64,000 nt of DNA from Paracoccus sp. (in: a-proteobacteria) (GTDB taxonomy: Bacteria; Pseudomonadota; Alphaproteobacteria; Rhodobacterales; Rhodobacteraceae), in the NCBI RefSeq assembly GCF_030538695.1, contig NZ_JAUNTN010000003.1:77678-141677 (forward strand). The letters run 5' to 3'. Below are positions 7,199 to 14,501 of the stretch, in pieces. Numbering within the stretch: position 1 is the first letter of the stretch; every line of letters starts with the position of its first letter. The notes under the pieces were generated by a model. The model did not search any database. It was not told where the DNA came from and worked only from the letters and a program-made list of their open reading frames with translations. A program made the position numbers and the translations under genes.

Positions 7199-8119
7199 AT
7201 GGATATTGTCGGTGATCTTGTCAGCCTGTGTGACCTCAGCGGGTCGCTGGATTTGCGCTGTCATATGTCGGGCGATTGCTTCGTGGACCATGACCCTTCG
7301 CCCGTGGGCGAGGCGGTTTTTCACATCGTTCTGGCCGGGCGGGTGCAGGTCGATGTGCCGGGGCAGCCGGATTTCGTGGCCGGGGCCGGTTCGGTCATCC
7401 TTCTGCCGCAGGGGGCGGCGCACCGGCTGCGCAATGCCAATGGCCGGGGACCAGCGCAGATGCGCCGTGCTGCCGGGCTGTTCGCGCCTGAAGGCGAGCA
7501 GCCGCCGGAACTGGACCTGCTCTGCGGGCGGTTCGGCTATGACCGGCTGATCGGGCCGATGGTGTTCGACGGGCTGCCGCCGGTGCTGCACCTGACCCCG
7601 GATTTCGGCGCGGGCGAGCTGGACGCCATTACCCGGCTGATCCGCCGCGAGGCCGAGGCCCGCCATGCCGGTGCAACCGAGATCGTCACCTCGCTGACCA
7701 CGGTGTTGTTCGTGCTGGCCCTGCGGCAAAGCCTGTCGTTGCCGGACCCGGATCACGGTATCATTGCGCTGTTGGGCGATCCGGCGTTGGCACCCGCAGT
7801 CATCACCATGTATCGGCACCCGGAAAAACCCTGGACCGTGGCCTCGCTGGCATCCGAAGTCGCCATGTCACGCGCCACCTTTGCCCGCCGCTTTGCCGAA
7901 CGCGCCAACCGCGGCCCGGCCGAGACCCTGCTGGCGATCCGCTGTCAGCTTGCCTTGCAGCAATTGCGTGGCAGCACCCGTTCGGTGGCGGAAATCGCGC
8001 ATGATATGGGCTATTCCTGCGAGATTTCCTTTGGCAAGGCATTTGCCCGGCAGGTGGGCATGACCCCGACCACCGCCCGCCGCCGCTATGCCGCCGAGGT
8101 CAACCAGCCTGCCGCGTGA
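7199..8119 (+). CDS. AraC-family transcriptional regulator
   Basis: A 306-aa regulator when started at ATG 7199, which has GAGG five bases upstream; a longer frame from 7133 lacks such a site. The N-terminal half is a cupin sensor (residues about 30-110, with VFHIVLAGRVQVDVPG and SVILLPQGAAHRLRN). The C-terminal 100 residues hold two helix-turn-helix units (WTVASLASEVAMSRATFARRF and RSVAEIAHDMGYSCEISFGKAF). It is divergent from the AhpD-like gene, and a 21-bp-spaced direct repeat lies between them. Regulation of that neighbour is inferred. The inducer is unknown. Confidence 0.85.
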   Translation: MDIVGDLVSLCDLSGSLDLRCHMSGDCFVDHDPSPVGEAVFHIVLAGRVQVDVPGQPDFVAGAGSVILLPQGAAHRLRNANGRGPAQMRRAAGLFAPEGEQPPELDLLCGRFGYDRLIGPMVFDGLPPVLHLTPDFGAGELDAITRLIRREAEARHAGATEIVTSLTTVLFVLALRQSLSLPDPDHGIIALLGDPALAPAVITMYRHPEKPWTVASLASEVAMSRATFARRFAERANRGPAETLLAIRCQLALQQLRGSTRSVAEIAHDMGYSCEISFGKAFARQVGMTPTTARRRYAAEVNQPAA

Positions 8120-8217
8120 TCGAATCGCGGTCGTGTAAGGCGTTATGTTTTCTGGGATATTTCGATCAGACAGACGAACCCTATCTGTAAGACGCCCGAT
8201 ATGAACCGGACCCCGGT

Positions 8218-8231
8218 TTGATCCGCATCAA
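8218..8231. promoter_or_regulatory. perfect FNR box upstream of the TorA-like reductase
   Basis: TTGATCCGCATCAA is the exact FNR consensus TTGAT-N4-ATCAA. Its centre is 69 bp upstream of the reductase ATG at 8294. A start of transcription near 8266 would place the site at -41.5, the usual activating position. This points to induction at low oxygen. Confidence 0.8.
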
Positions 8232-8293
8232 AGTTTGCCGCGCTCTCTCTGATCCCATGGCCGGGACACGCGCTGAATATGAGAGGAGCAACC

Positions 8294-10975
8294 ATGTCCT
8301 TCCACCAACCCACACGCCGCGGCTTTATCTTTGGCGGGCTGGCGCTGACCGGCACCAGCGCGCTGCTTGGCACGTCGGCGCTGGCCAATATGGACCCCAA
8401 CACCTTCCGTCAGGGGCGCGTGTTCAGCGCCAGCCACTATGGCCCGTTCGAGGCCGTGGTGAAGGATGGCAGGATGGTTGCCGTCAACCCGCTGGCCGAG
8501 CTGGACGGCCGCCCGACCGAGATGCTGACCCATGGCATCATTGACCGGACCTATGACGAAAAGACCCGCATCAACTATCCGATGGTGCGCAAATCTTATC
8601 TGGAAGGCTGGCAAACCGGTGACACCAAACCGGAACTGCGCGGCAAGGAACCCTTTGTCCGCGTCGATTGGGACACCGCCTATAAGCTGGCCGCGAAAGC
8701 CATTGTGGACACCATTTCAGAACATGGGAATGAGGCCGTGTTCAGCTCGTCCTATGGTGGGTGGAGCCATTCCGGCACCATGCGTCCCAACGTGCTGCAA
8801 GGGCGGCTGTTCAACCTGCTGGGCGGCTGCACCATTACCGTGGGCGACTGGTCCGGCGGCGCCAGCGAGATCGCGCTGCCCCATATCATCGGGGATATGG
8901 AGGTGTTCTCGCCGCAAACCGCGTGGGAGGTCATCCGTGACAATACCGAAGTTTTCGTTCTGCTGGGCTGCGACCCGATCAAGAACAACCGGATCGAAAA
9001 CCGCGTGGCCGATCACGGCATGTCCGCGCCGTGGGAAATGATCCGCGATGCGGGCGTGCAGTTCCTGTCGATCAACCCGCAGAAAACCGCGTCAGACGCC
9101 TATCTGAACGCGGAATGGCTGAAGATCATCCCGAACACCGATGTGCCGCTGTTCCTTGGCATGGCGTATCACGTTCTGGAAAACGGCTGGCAGGACGACG
9201 CCTATCTGGCAAAATATACCACCGGCAGCGACCGCTGGATCGCCTATGTCAAGGGCGAGGATGACGGCACCCCGAAAACCCCGGAATGGGCCGCCGCCAT
9301 CTGCGGCATCGACGCGGCCAAAATCCGCGAACTGGCCGAATTGTTTGCCACCAGAAAGACGCAGTTTGCAGGCGCGTGGTCGCTGCAACGCGCGCAGCAC
9401 GGGGAAATGACCCACTGGGTTATCATCAACTTTGCCGCGCTGCTGGGTAAGATCGGTAAGCCGGGTGAGGGGGTTGGTTTCTCGTGGCACTTTGGTGGCG
9501 GCGGGATGCCGCAATCGGGCCATCGTGTGCCGCGCGGGCTGGCGCAGGGCAAGAACTTCACCAAGACCGTCTGCCCGGCCAGCCGTATCACTGAAATGCT
9601 GGAAAATCCCGGCATGGCGTTCAGCTATAACGGCAATCCGAACACCTATCCCGATGTGAAGATGATCTATAACGCCGGCAACAATTTCATGTCCCACCAG
9701 CAGGACGTGAACCGGCTGATCAAAGCGCTGGAAAAGGTGGACACCATCGTCTGTCAGGACGTGTGGTGGTGCGCGGCAACGCAATGGGCCGACATCATCA
9801 TGGCCGCGAACAGCCCGGTGGAACGCGATGACCTGTCATCCGGCGGGTTCTATTCCAACGACCGGGTTTATGCGATGAAGAAGATCATCGACCCGGTGGC
9901 GGAATCGAAATCGGATTACGACATCTTTGCCGAGCTGGGCGCCTATCTGGGTGTTGAGCAGCAATTCACCGACGGGCTGGAGTATATGGACCACCTGCGC
10001 GCGGCCTATGACCGCACCAGCGCGGCTGAGACCGTCCCGTTCGAGGAGTTCTGGGAAAAGGGCTATGTCCGCCTGCCGATGCCGGAAAAGGCACGGTCCT
10101 GGGTGCGTCACGGGGCCTTCTATGAGAACCCCGAGGAGAACCCGCTGCACACCGAATCCGGCAAGATCGAGATGTTCTGCGAATCCATCGCCCGGATGGG
10201 GCATGATGACTGCCCCGGTATGCCGATCTGGATGGAACCGCATGAATATCTGGGCAACGCCAAGGAAGGGCAGTTGCACGTCGTCAGCCCGCATCCGTGG
10301 TATCGCCTGCACAGCCAGATGGCCAACAGCGAAAGCCTGCGCAATATGTATATGGTGCAGGGTCGCGAACCCGTGCTGATTAACCGTCAGGACGCCGAGG
10401 CCCGCGGGATCACCGATGGCGACATCGTGGAACTGTATAACGACCGCGGAACGGTGATTGCCGGGGCGATCCTGTCGGATGAGATCATGCCGGGCGTCAT
10501 GTCGATCTATGAAGGCGGTTGGCCGGATGTGGACAGCAAGGGCCGCTGCAACGGCGGGCAGGTGAACTTTATCACCTCGACCGTGCGGGCGTCGGGTCTG
10601 TCCGAAGCGACCTCGGCCAATACCTGTCTGGCGTGGCTGCGCAAATGCGAAGATCCCGAACGTCCGAACCGCGCCTTTGAAGGTCCGCAGATCATCACTG
10701 ATCTGGAGATTCCCGAGATCGACGAGGCCAGCCTCGGGCTGGAGCGGATGCAGGATCTGGTTGCGGCGCTTTATGCCGATATGCAGCCGGGCGAGCGACT
10801 GTTCTATGAGGCTTGCACCGTCTGCCACGGCCCGCGCGATCCGGGGGCGTTCACGCAGCTGCAATGGCGCGGCATCCTGCCGTCCATGATCCCGAATGCC
10901 GGTCTGGAGGATGCTGACGCGGCGCTGGTGACCGAGTTCCTGATGCAGCACGCATCCGACGCACCGAAACCGTAA
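8294..10975 (+). CDS. TorA-type S/N-oxide molybdenum reductase with C-terminal cytochrome c domain
   Basis: The 893-aa protein (ATG 8294, ribosome site GAGAGGAGC) opens with a twin-arginine signal (TRRGFIFGGLALTG...ALA), so it is exported folded to the periplasm. Residues about 40-790 are a bis-MGD oxidoreductase of the DMSO/TMAO reductase type. The segment SSYGGWSHSG (152-161) should contain the serine ligand of Mo. A TorA-like RLHSQMANSESLRNMY block and the IYEGGWPDVD block follow. The C-terminus adds a haem c site CTVCH (841-845) in a small domain with LQWRGILPSMIPNAGL, reminiscent of the C-terminal haem domain of TorC. Ordinary TorA and DorA lack this. No TorC or TorD gene is adjacent. 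The substrate (TMAO, DMSO or another oxide) is not determined. Confidence 0.85.
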   Translation: MSFHQPTRRGFIFGGLALTGTSALLGTSALANMDPNTFRQGRVFSASHYGPFEAVVKDGRMVAVNPLAELDGRPTEMLTHGIIDRTYDEKTRINYPMVRKSYLEGWQTGDTKPELRGKEPFVRVDWDTAYKLAAKAIVDTISEHGNEAVFSSSYGGWSHSGTMRPNVLQGRLFNLLGGCTITVGDWSGGASEIALPHIIGDMEVFSPQTAWEVIRDNTEVFVLLGCDPIKNNRIENRVADHGMSAPWEMIRDAGVQFLSINPQKTASDAYLNAEWLKIIPNTDVPLFLGMAYHVLENGWQDDAYLAKYTTGSDRWIAYVKGEDDGTPKTPEWAAAICGIDAAKIRELAELFATRKTQFAGAWSLQRAQHGEMTHWVIINFAALLGKIGKPGEGVGFSWHFGGGGMPQSGHRVPRGLAQGKNFTKTVCPASRITEMLENPGMAFSYNGNPNTYPDVKMIYNAGNNFMSHQQDVNRLIKALEKVDTIVCQDVWWCAATQWADIIMAANSPVERDDLSSGGFYSNDRVYAMKKIIDPVAESKSDYDIFAELGAYLGVEQQFTDGLEYMDHLRAAYDRTSAAETVPFEEFWEKGYVRLPMPEKARSWVRHGAFYENPEENPLHTESGKIEMFCESIARMGHDDCPGMPIWMEPHEYLGNAKEGQLHVVSPHPWYRLHSQMANSESLRNMYMVQGREPVLINRQDAEARGITDGDIVELYNDRGTVIAGAILSDEIMPGVMSIYEGGWPDVDSKGRCNGGQVNFITSTVRASGLSEATSANTCLAWLRKCEDPERPNRAFEGPQIITDLEIPEIDEASLGLERMQDLVAALYADMQPGERLFYEACTVCHGPRDPGAFTQLQWRGILPSMIPNAGLEDADAALVTEFLMQHASDAPKP

Positions 10976-10983
10976 GGTCTTTG

Positions 10984-11011
10984 CAGCGGGCAGGGGTTTC
11001 CTTGCCCGCTG
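10984..11011 (+). terminator. hairpin after the TorA-like gene
   Basis: CAGCGGGCA (10984-10992) pairs perfectly with TGCCCGCTG (11003-11011) around a 10-base loop, starting 9 bases past the reductase stop. The following TGCCTTT is only a weak T-rich tail. Confidence 0.65.
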
Positions 11012-11346
11012 TGCCTTTGGGCGTAATGCCGCAAACTGCCGCCGCTTTGACAGACGGTCTTTGCGGCGGGCTTTCCCTCATACAGATGGATAATGGCCTG
11101 CTGCCGGATGAAGCCACCGCATTTTGCGGGGTTATCGGGCGTATGGCGGCTGGTTTCCCGGTCAAGGAGTGGGCTTGCCAGAACGGGAACCGCGCCGGGG
11201 TCAAGCAAAAGGGGCCTCAGGGGGACACCCGGAAGGCTTATGGGCTGCCAGATGTGGACAGAATGACGTGCGGGGCCATCCGTCCGTGGTGCTGTCTTTG
11301 GACTTTGTGGCCTGTGGCGCTTGGGAACAGCCTGCTCTTGCCGCCT
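11012..11346. other. 335-bp gap with no recognisable gene
   Basis: Open frames cross this stretch on both strands, but their translations are rich in Gly, Arg and Cys, resemble nothing known, and overlap flanking genes. A second GC-rich complementarity (GCCGCCGC near 11037 with GCGGCGGG near 11066) can be drawn. I see no convincing promoter or RNA gene. It separates convergent transcripts (reductase and mnh operon). Confidence 0.5.
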
Positions 11347-11727
11347 CTACAGCGGCGGGTGGTCGTCCTTATCCAAGGGCGGGTCCAGCGCCTCATCGGG
11401 CAGGGTGTCGGTTTTCGGCGGCTGGCGGCGCAGCGCGGTGCGGCCAAGGATCAGCAGCGCAATCGGCATGGTAATCATCACGAAAATGCCGATGGTCAGG
11501 TCGCTGATGGCGCGGTTGATGTCTCCCTGTCCGATAATCAGCATCGAGGCCAGAAACACCGCCGCCGTTCCCCAGCTTGTGCCAAGGGTCGGTGCGTGAA
11601 GCCGCTGGTAAAAGCTGCGGAACCGCACCAGCCCGATATTGCCCAGCAGTGTCAGGGTTGAGCCGATGACCAGCAGGATTGCGGCGGCAATGGCGATGAT
11701 CGGGGGCAGGCTGGCCAGATCGGTCAT
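11347..11727 (-). CDS. mnhG: Na+/H+ antiporter subunit MnhG/PhaG
   Basis: Last gene of the antiporter operon, 126 aa with three membrane segments (residues about 8-30, 40-62 and 72-95) and a hydrophilic proline/aspartate-rich tail. The LVRFRSFYQRLHAPTLGTSWG block is the family signature. It is needed for assembly or activity of the multi-subunit Mrp/Mnh/Pha cation/proton antiporter. Its ATG overlaps the mnhF stop by four bases. Confidence 0.9.
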   Translation of the reverse strand: MTDLASLPPIIAIAAAILLVIGSTLTLLGNIGLVRFRSFYQRLHAPTLGTSWGTAAVFLASMLIIGQGDINRAISDLTIGIFVMITMPIALLILGRTALRRQPPKTDTLPDEALDPPLDKDDHPPL

Positions 11728-12005
11728 TCGATCACCTCACCACGCAGCAGGAACTTGGCCAGCGCCACGGTCGCGGCAAAGCCCAGAAAGGCAATGACGG
11801 CGGCGACTTCGAAAAAGAACGGCGATCCGGCGCGGATACCGATGACCAGCGTCAGCAGCATGATATTGATATACAGCGTATCAATACCCAACACCCGGTC
11901 ATGCGCGCGCGGCCCGGCCACCACCCGCCAGCAGGCCAGCATCCCGCCGATGACCAGTGCGAATTGCGCATAGATCAGCGCATAGCTTAGCAGGCTGTGG
12001 CTCAT
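11724..12005 (-). CDS. mnhF: Na+/H+ antiporter subunit MnhF/PhaF
   Basis: A 93-aa protein with three predicted membrane helices and the MnhF signature VVAGPRAHDRVLGIDTLYINIMLL. It belongs to the same inner-membrane Mrp-type antiporter complex as its neighbours and is coupled to them on both sides by 4-bp overlaps. Confidence 0.9.
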   Translation of the reverse strand: MSHSLLSYALIYAQFALVIGGMLACWRVVAGPRAHDRVLGIDTLYINIMLLTLVIGIRAGSPFFFEVAAVIAFLGFAATVALAKFLLRGEVIE

Positions 12006-12502
12006 TCAAATGCCTCCTTCAGCAGGCGAACATAGCGGTTGCAAACCACTTCGCGCCAATATTCGGGGTCGTCGAGGTCGAGAATATGCAGAAGCAACCG
12101 CCCGCCCAAGGCGTCTTCGCCCTCATCGGCGCGATAATCCAGCCATGCGGTGCCGGGGGTGCCGGTCAGGATGATAGCCAGCAGCGCCAGCGCATTGGGG
12201 TCTTTCAGGTCGATGTGGATGTCCAGAAAACCAGAATGGCGGTCCGCGTAATCCGGCCCGGCCAGCACCACCCGCGCCACCCCGATATTCGAGCGCACAA
12301 TGTCCACCGAGACCCGGCCGGCCAGCCGGATCAGAGGCCAGAGGCGCGGGAAACGGCTGCGCGGCAGCTCCAGCGGGGCAGATGCAAGAACGGCGACCCC
12401 GGCGATCAGCACGCCAAGCACCAGATTGCCGATGCTGAAACCGGACAGCATCAGCCACAGCAGAATCAGGCCAAGCGACAGAAACGGGCGTTGCAGCATC
12501 AT
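12002..12502 (-). CDS. mnhE: Na+/H+ antiporter subunit MnhE/PhaE
   Basis: A 166-aa protein with an N-terminal pair of membrane helices (residues about 8-40) and a cytoplasmic part typical of MnhE (NIGVARVVLAGPDYADRHSGFLDI, ALALLAIILTGTPGTAWLDY). It is one of the small subunits of the Mrp complex, with coupled start and stop as in the rest of the operon. Confidence 0.9.
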   Translation of the reverse strand: MMLQRPFLSLGLILLWLMLSGFSIGNLVLGVLIAGVAVLASAPLELPRSRFPRLWPLIRLAGRVSVDIVRSNIGVARVVLAGPDYADRHSGFLDIHIDLKDPNALALLAIILTGTPGTAWLDYRADEGEDALGGRLLLHILDLDDPEYWREVVCNRYVRLLKEAFE

Positions 12503-14160
12503 GGCGCGGCGTCTCCGGTATCGGGGGCGGGCGCGGGGTCAACCGGGCGCACCGACATGACGGTTTGGGAATAGCGCCCCTCCAGCAAGCCATCAGCGGC
12601 GCGCAGGGTCATGCGCATGGCCGGTTCGGCGCGGAAGGCCAGCAGCACCAGCACCGCCACCAGAATCGTGACCGGCACGATTTCCAGCGCCAGCACGCGG
12701 GGGTGATCTTCTTGCACCCAAAACCGGCTGATGCCGAACTGCATGAAGGACAGCAGCACGGCAAAGCCGGTGCCGATCAGCGTCACGATGAACAAGACGG
12801 CCACCGGCGGCAGTCCGCTGTCCGTTCCTGCCGTAGAGAAAACCCCGGAAATCATGGCGAATTTGCCAATGAACCCGCTGAAGGGCGGTAGCCCGGCCAG
12901 AACGGCGGTCAGGGTGGCAAACAGCGCCGCCATGGTCATCAGCGAACCGGGCATGGCTGTCACCGGGGCGTCGTCATCCTCGACCGCGCCAAGGCCCATC
13001 GGTCCCCAACGCAGCGCCTCCAGGGGGTCTTCGTCCTGATCGTCCGGGTCATCCTCGGGCTTTTTTTCGGGCTGACGGTTCACGACGTCTGCGATCAGCA
13101 GCATGGCGCTGACCGCCAGAGTCGAGCCAGCCAGATAATACAGCGCCCCGCCCAGCATCCGTGGCCCGCCGCCCAGCAACGCGACACCAATCATTGCGAT
13201 CAGCGTCCCCGAGGAGATCAGCGCCACATGCGCCACCCGCTGCGCGATCGGCCCGGACAACACGCCGAAACCACCATAAATCATTGTGATAAGCCCTGCC
13301 GCCAGCAGCAGTGGCCCGCCGAAACCGGGGTCCGCACCTTCGGGGCCAAAGCACAGCAGCGCCATGCGCAGCACCGCGTAAACCCCAACCTTTGACATCA
13401 GCGCCAGCATCGCGGCCACCGGCGCGGCCGCCGTGGAATAGACGCGCGGCAGCCAGAAGCCCATCGGCCAGATCCCGGCCTTGATCAGAAAGGCCAGTCC
13501 AAGGCAGGCCGCGCCAGCGTGGAACAGCGGCATCTGCCCGTCGGACAGCCGCCCGGCAAGCTGCGCCAGTTGCGCCATATTCAGCGTGCCGGTGACGCCA
13601 TAGATCAGCGCCACCCCGATCAGGAACAGCAGCGAGGCGGTCAGGTTGATGGCAATGTAATGCAGTCCGGCCTTGATCCTTTCGGCCCCCGAGCCGTGCA
13701 GGACAAGGCCGTAAGAGGCGGCCAGCATCACCTCGAAAAAGACGAACAGGTTGAACAGGTCGCCGGTCATAAAGGCCCCGTTCATACCGAACAGCATGAA
13801 CTGGAACAATGAATGGAAATGCTGGCCCTTGCCCTGCCAGCCCGCCATGGAAAAGATCAGCGCGGGCAGCGCCAACAGCGCGGTCAGCATCACCATCAGC
13901 GCCGACAGCCGGTCCAGCACCAGCACAATGCCCATCGGCACCGGCCAGTTGCCCAGCAGATAGACCCGCAGGGTGGCGTCATCCCCGGCCTGACGGATCA
14001 ACTCCCACGAGACGGCCAGCAGCGCGATAACCGAAGCCGTGCCAAGCCCCGCCTTCATCCAGCGGCGGCGGTCGTCATAAAACAGCATCAGCGCCCCGGC
14101 AATCAGCGGGATCAGCAAGGGGGCGATAAGCAGATGTTCGGGTTTCAGGCCGGGGATCAC
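12499..14160 (-). CDS. mnhD: Na+/H+ antiporter subunit MnhD/PhaD
   Basis: The large proton-channel subunit, 553 aa from a GTG at 14160 that overlaps the mnhC stop (GTGA) and is preceded by GGAG. It is homologous to the ND4/ND5-type subunits of complex I, with many membrane helices. HSLFQFMLFGMNGAFMTGDLFNLFVFFEVML is a membrane region carrying a conserved glutamate, and LIKAGIWPMGFWLPRVY holds the channel lysine. An unusual strongly acidic hydrophilic insert (PEKKPEDDPDDQDEDP and nearby) sits around residues 375-410 between membrane helices. A longer frame upstream to 14616 overlaps mnhC completely and is not used. Confidence 0.9.
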   Translation of the reverse strand: MIPGLKPEHLLIAPLLIPLIAGALMLFYDDRRRWMKAGLGTASVIALLAVSWELIRQAGDDATLRVYLLGNWPVPMGIVLVLDRLSALMVMLTALLALPALIFSMAGWQGKGQHFHSLFQFMLFGMNGAFMTGDLFNLFVFFEVMLAASYGLVLHGSGAERIKAGLHYIAINLTASLLFLIGVALIYGVTGTLNMAQLAQLAGRLSDGQMPLFHAGAACLGLAFLIKAGIWPMGFWLPRVYSTAAAPVAAMLALMSKVGVYAVLRMALLCFGPEGADPGFGGPLLLAAGLITMIYGGFGVLSGPIAQRVAHVALISSGTLIAMIGVALLGGGPRMLGGALYYLAGSTLAVSAMLLIADVVNRQPEKKPEDDPDDQDEDPLEALRWGPMGLGAVEDDDAPVTAMPGSLMTMAALFATLTAVLAGLPPFSGFIGKFAMISGVFSTAGTDSGLPPVAVLFIVTLIGTGFAVLLSFMQFGISRFWVQEDHPRVLALEIVPVTILVAVLVLLAFRAEPAMRMTLRAADGLLEGRYSQTVMSVRPVDPAPAPDTGDAAP

Positions 14161-14501
14161 GGGCGGCGCTCCTTCCCGTCGACATGGTCGGTGCCGGTCA
14201 TGCCGCGCGCAGCCAGCAGCACCACCAGAAACAGCGCCGTCGTGGCAAAGCTGATAACAATGGCCGTCAGCACCAGCGCCTGCGGCACCGGGTCGGCATA
14301 GTTGGCGGGGTTGATGATATAGCCCTTGGGCATCACCGGCGGCGCCCCCACCCGCGGGCGGCCGACGCCAAAGATGAACAGGTTGACCGCATAGGCCAGC
14401 AGCGACAGCCCGCAAATCACCTGAAAGGTCCGGGGCCGCATCAGCAGCCAGATCCCAGACCCGGCAAGGGTTCCGATGGCAAGTGCAAGGATCAGACTCA
14501 T
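14157..14501 (-). CDS. mnhC: Na+/H+ antiporter subunit MnhC/PhaC
   Basis: A 114-aa, three-helix protein related to NuoK. It carries LAIGTLAGSGIWLLMRPRTF and the NLFIFGVGRPRVGAPPV loop seen in MnhC/PhaC, followed by the conserved DPVPQALVLTAIVISFA helix. It is coupled to mnhA and mnhD by ATGA/GTGA overlaps. Confidence 0.92.
   Translation of the reverse strand: MSLILALAIGTLAGSGIWLLMRPRTFQVICGLSLLAYAVNLFIFGVGRPRVGAPPVMPKGYIINPANYADPVPQALVLTAIVISFATTALFLVVLLAARGMTGTDHVDGKERRP

Noticed and set aside
10981..11661. A 226-aa plus-strand open frame following the reductase
   Set aside because: Its second half is antisense to mnhG, its composition is unlike a protein, and a terminator hairpin lies at its start.
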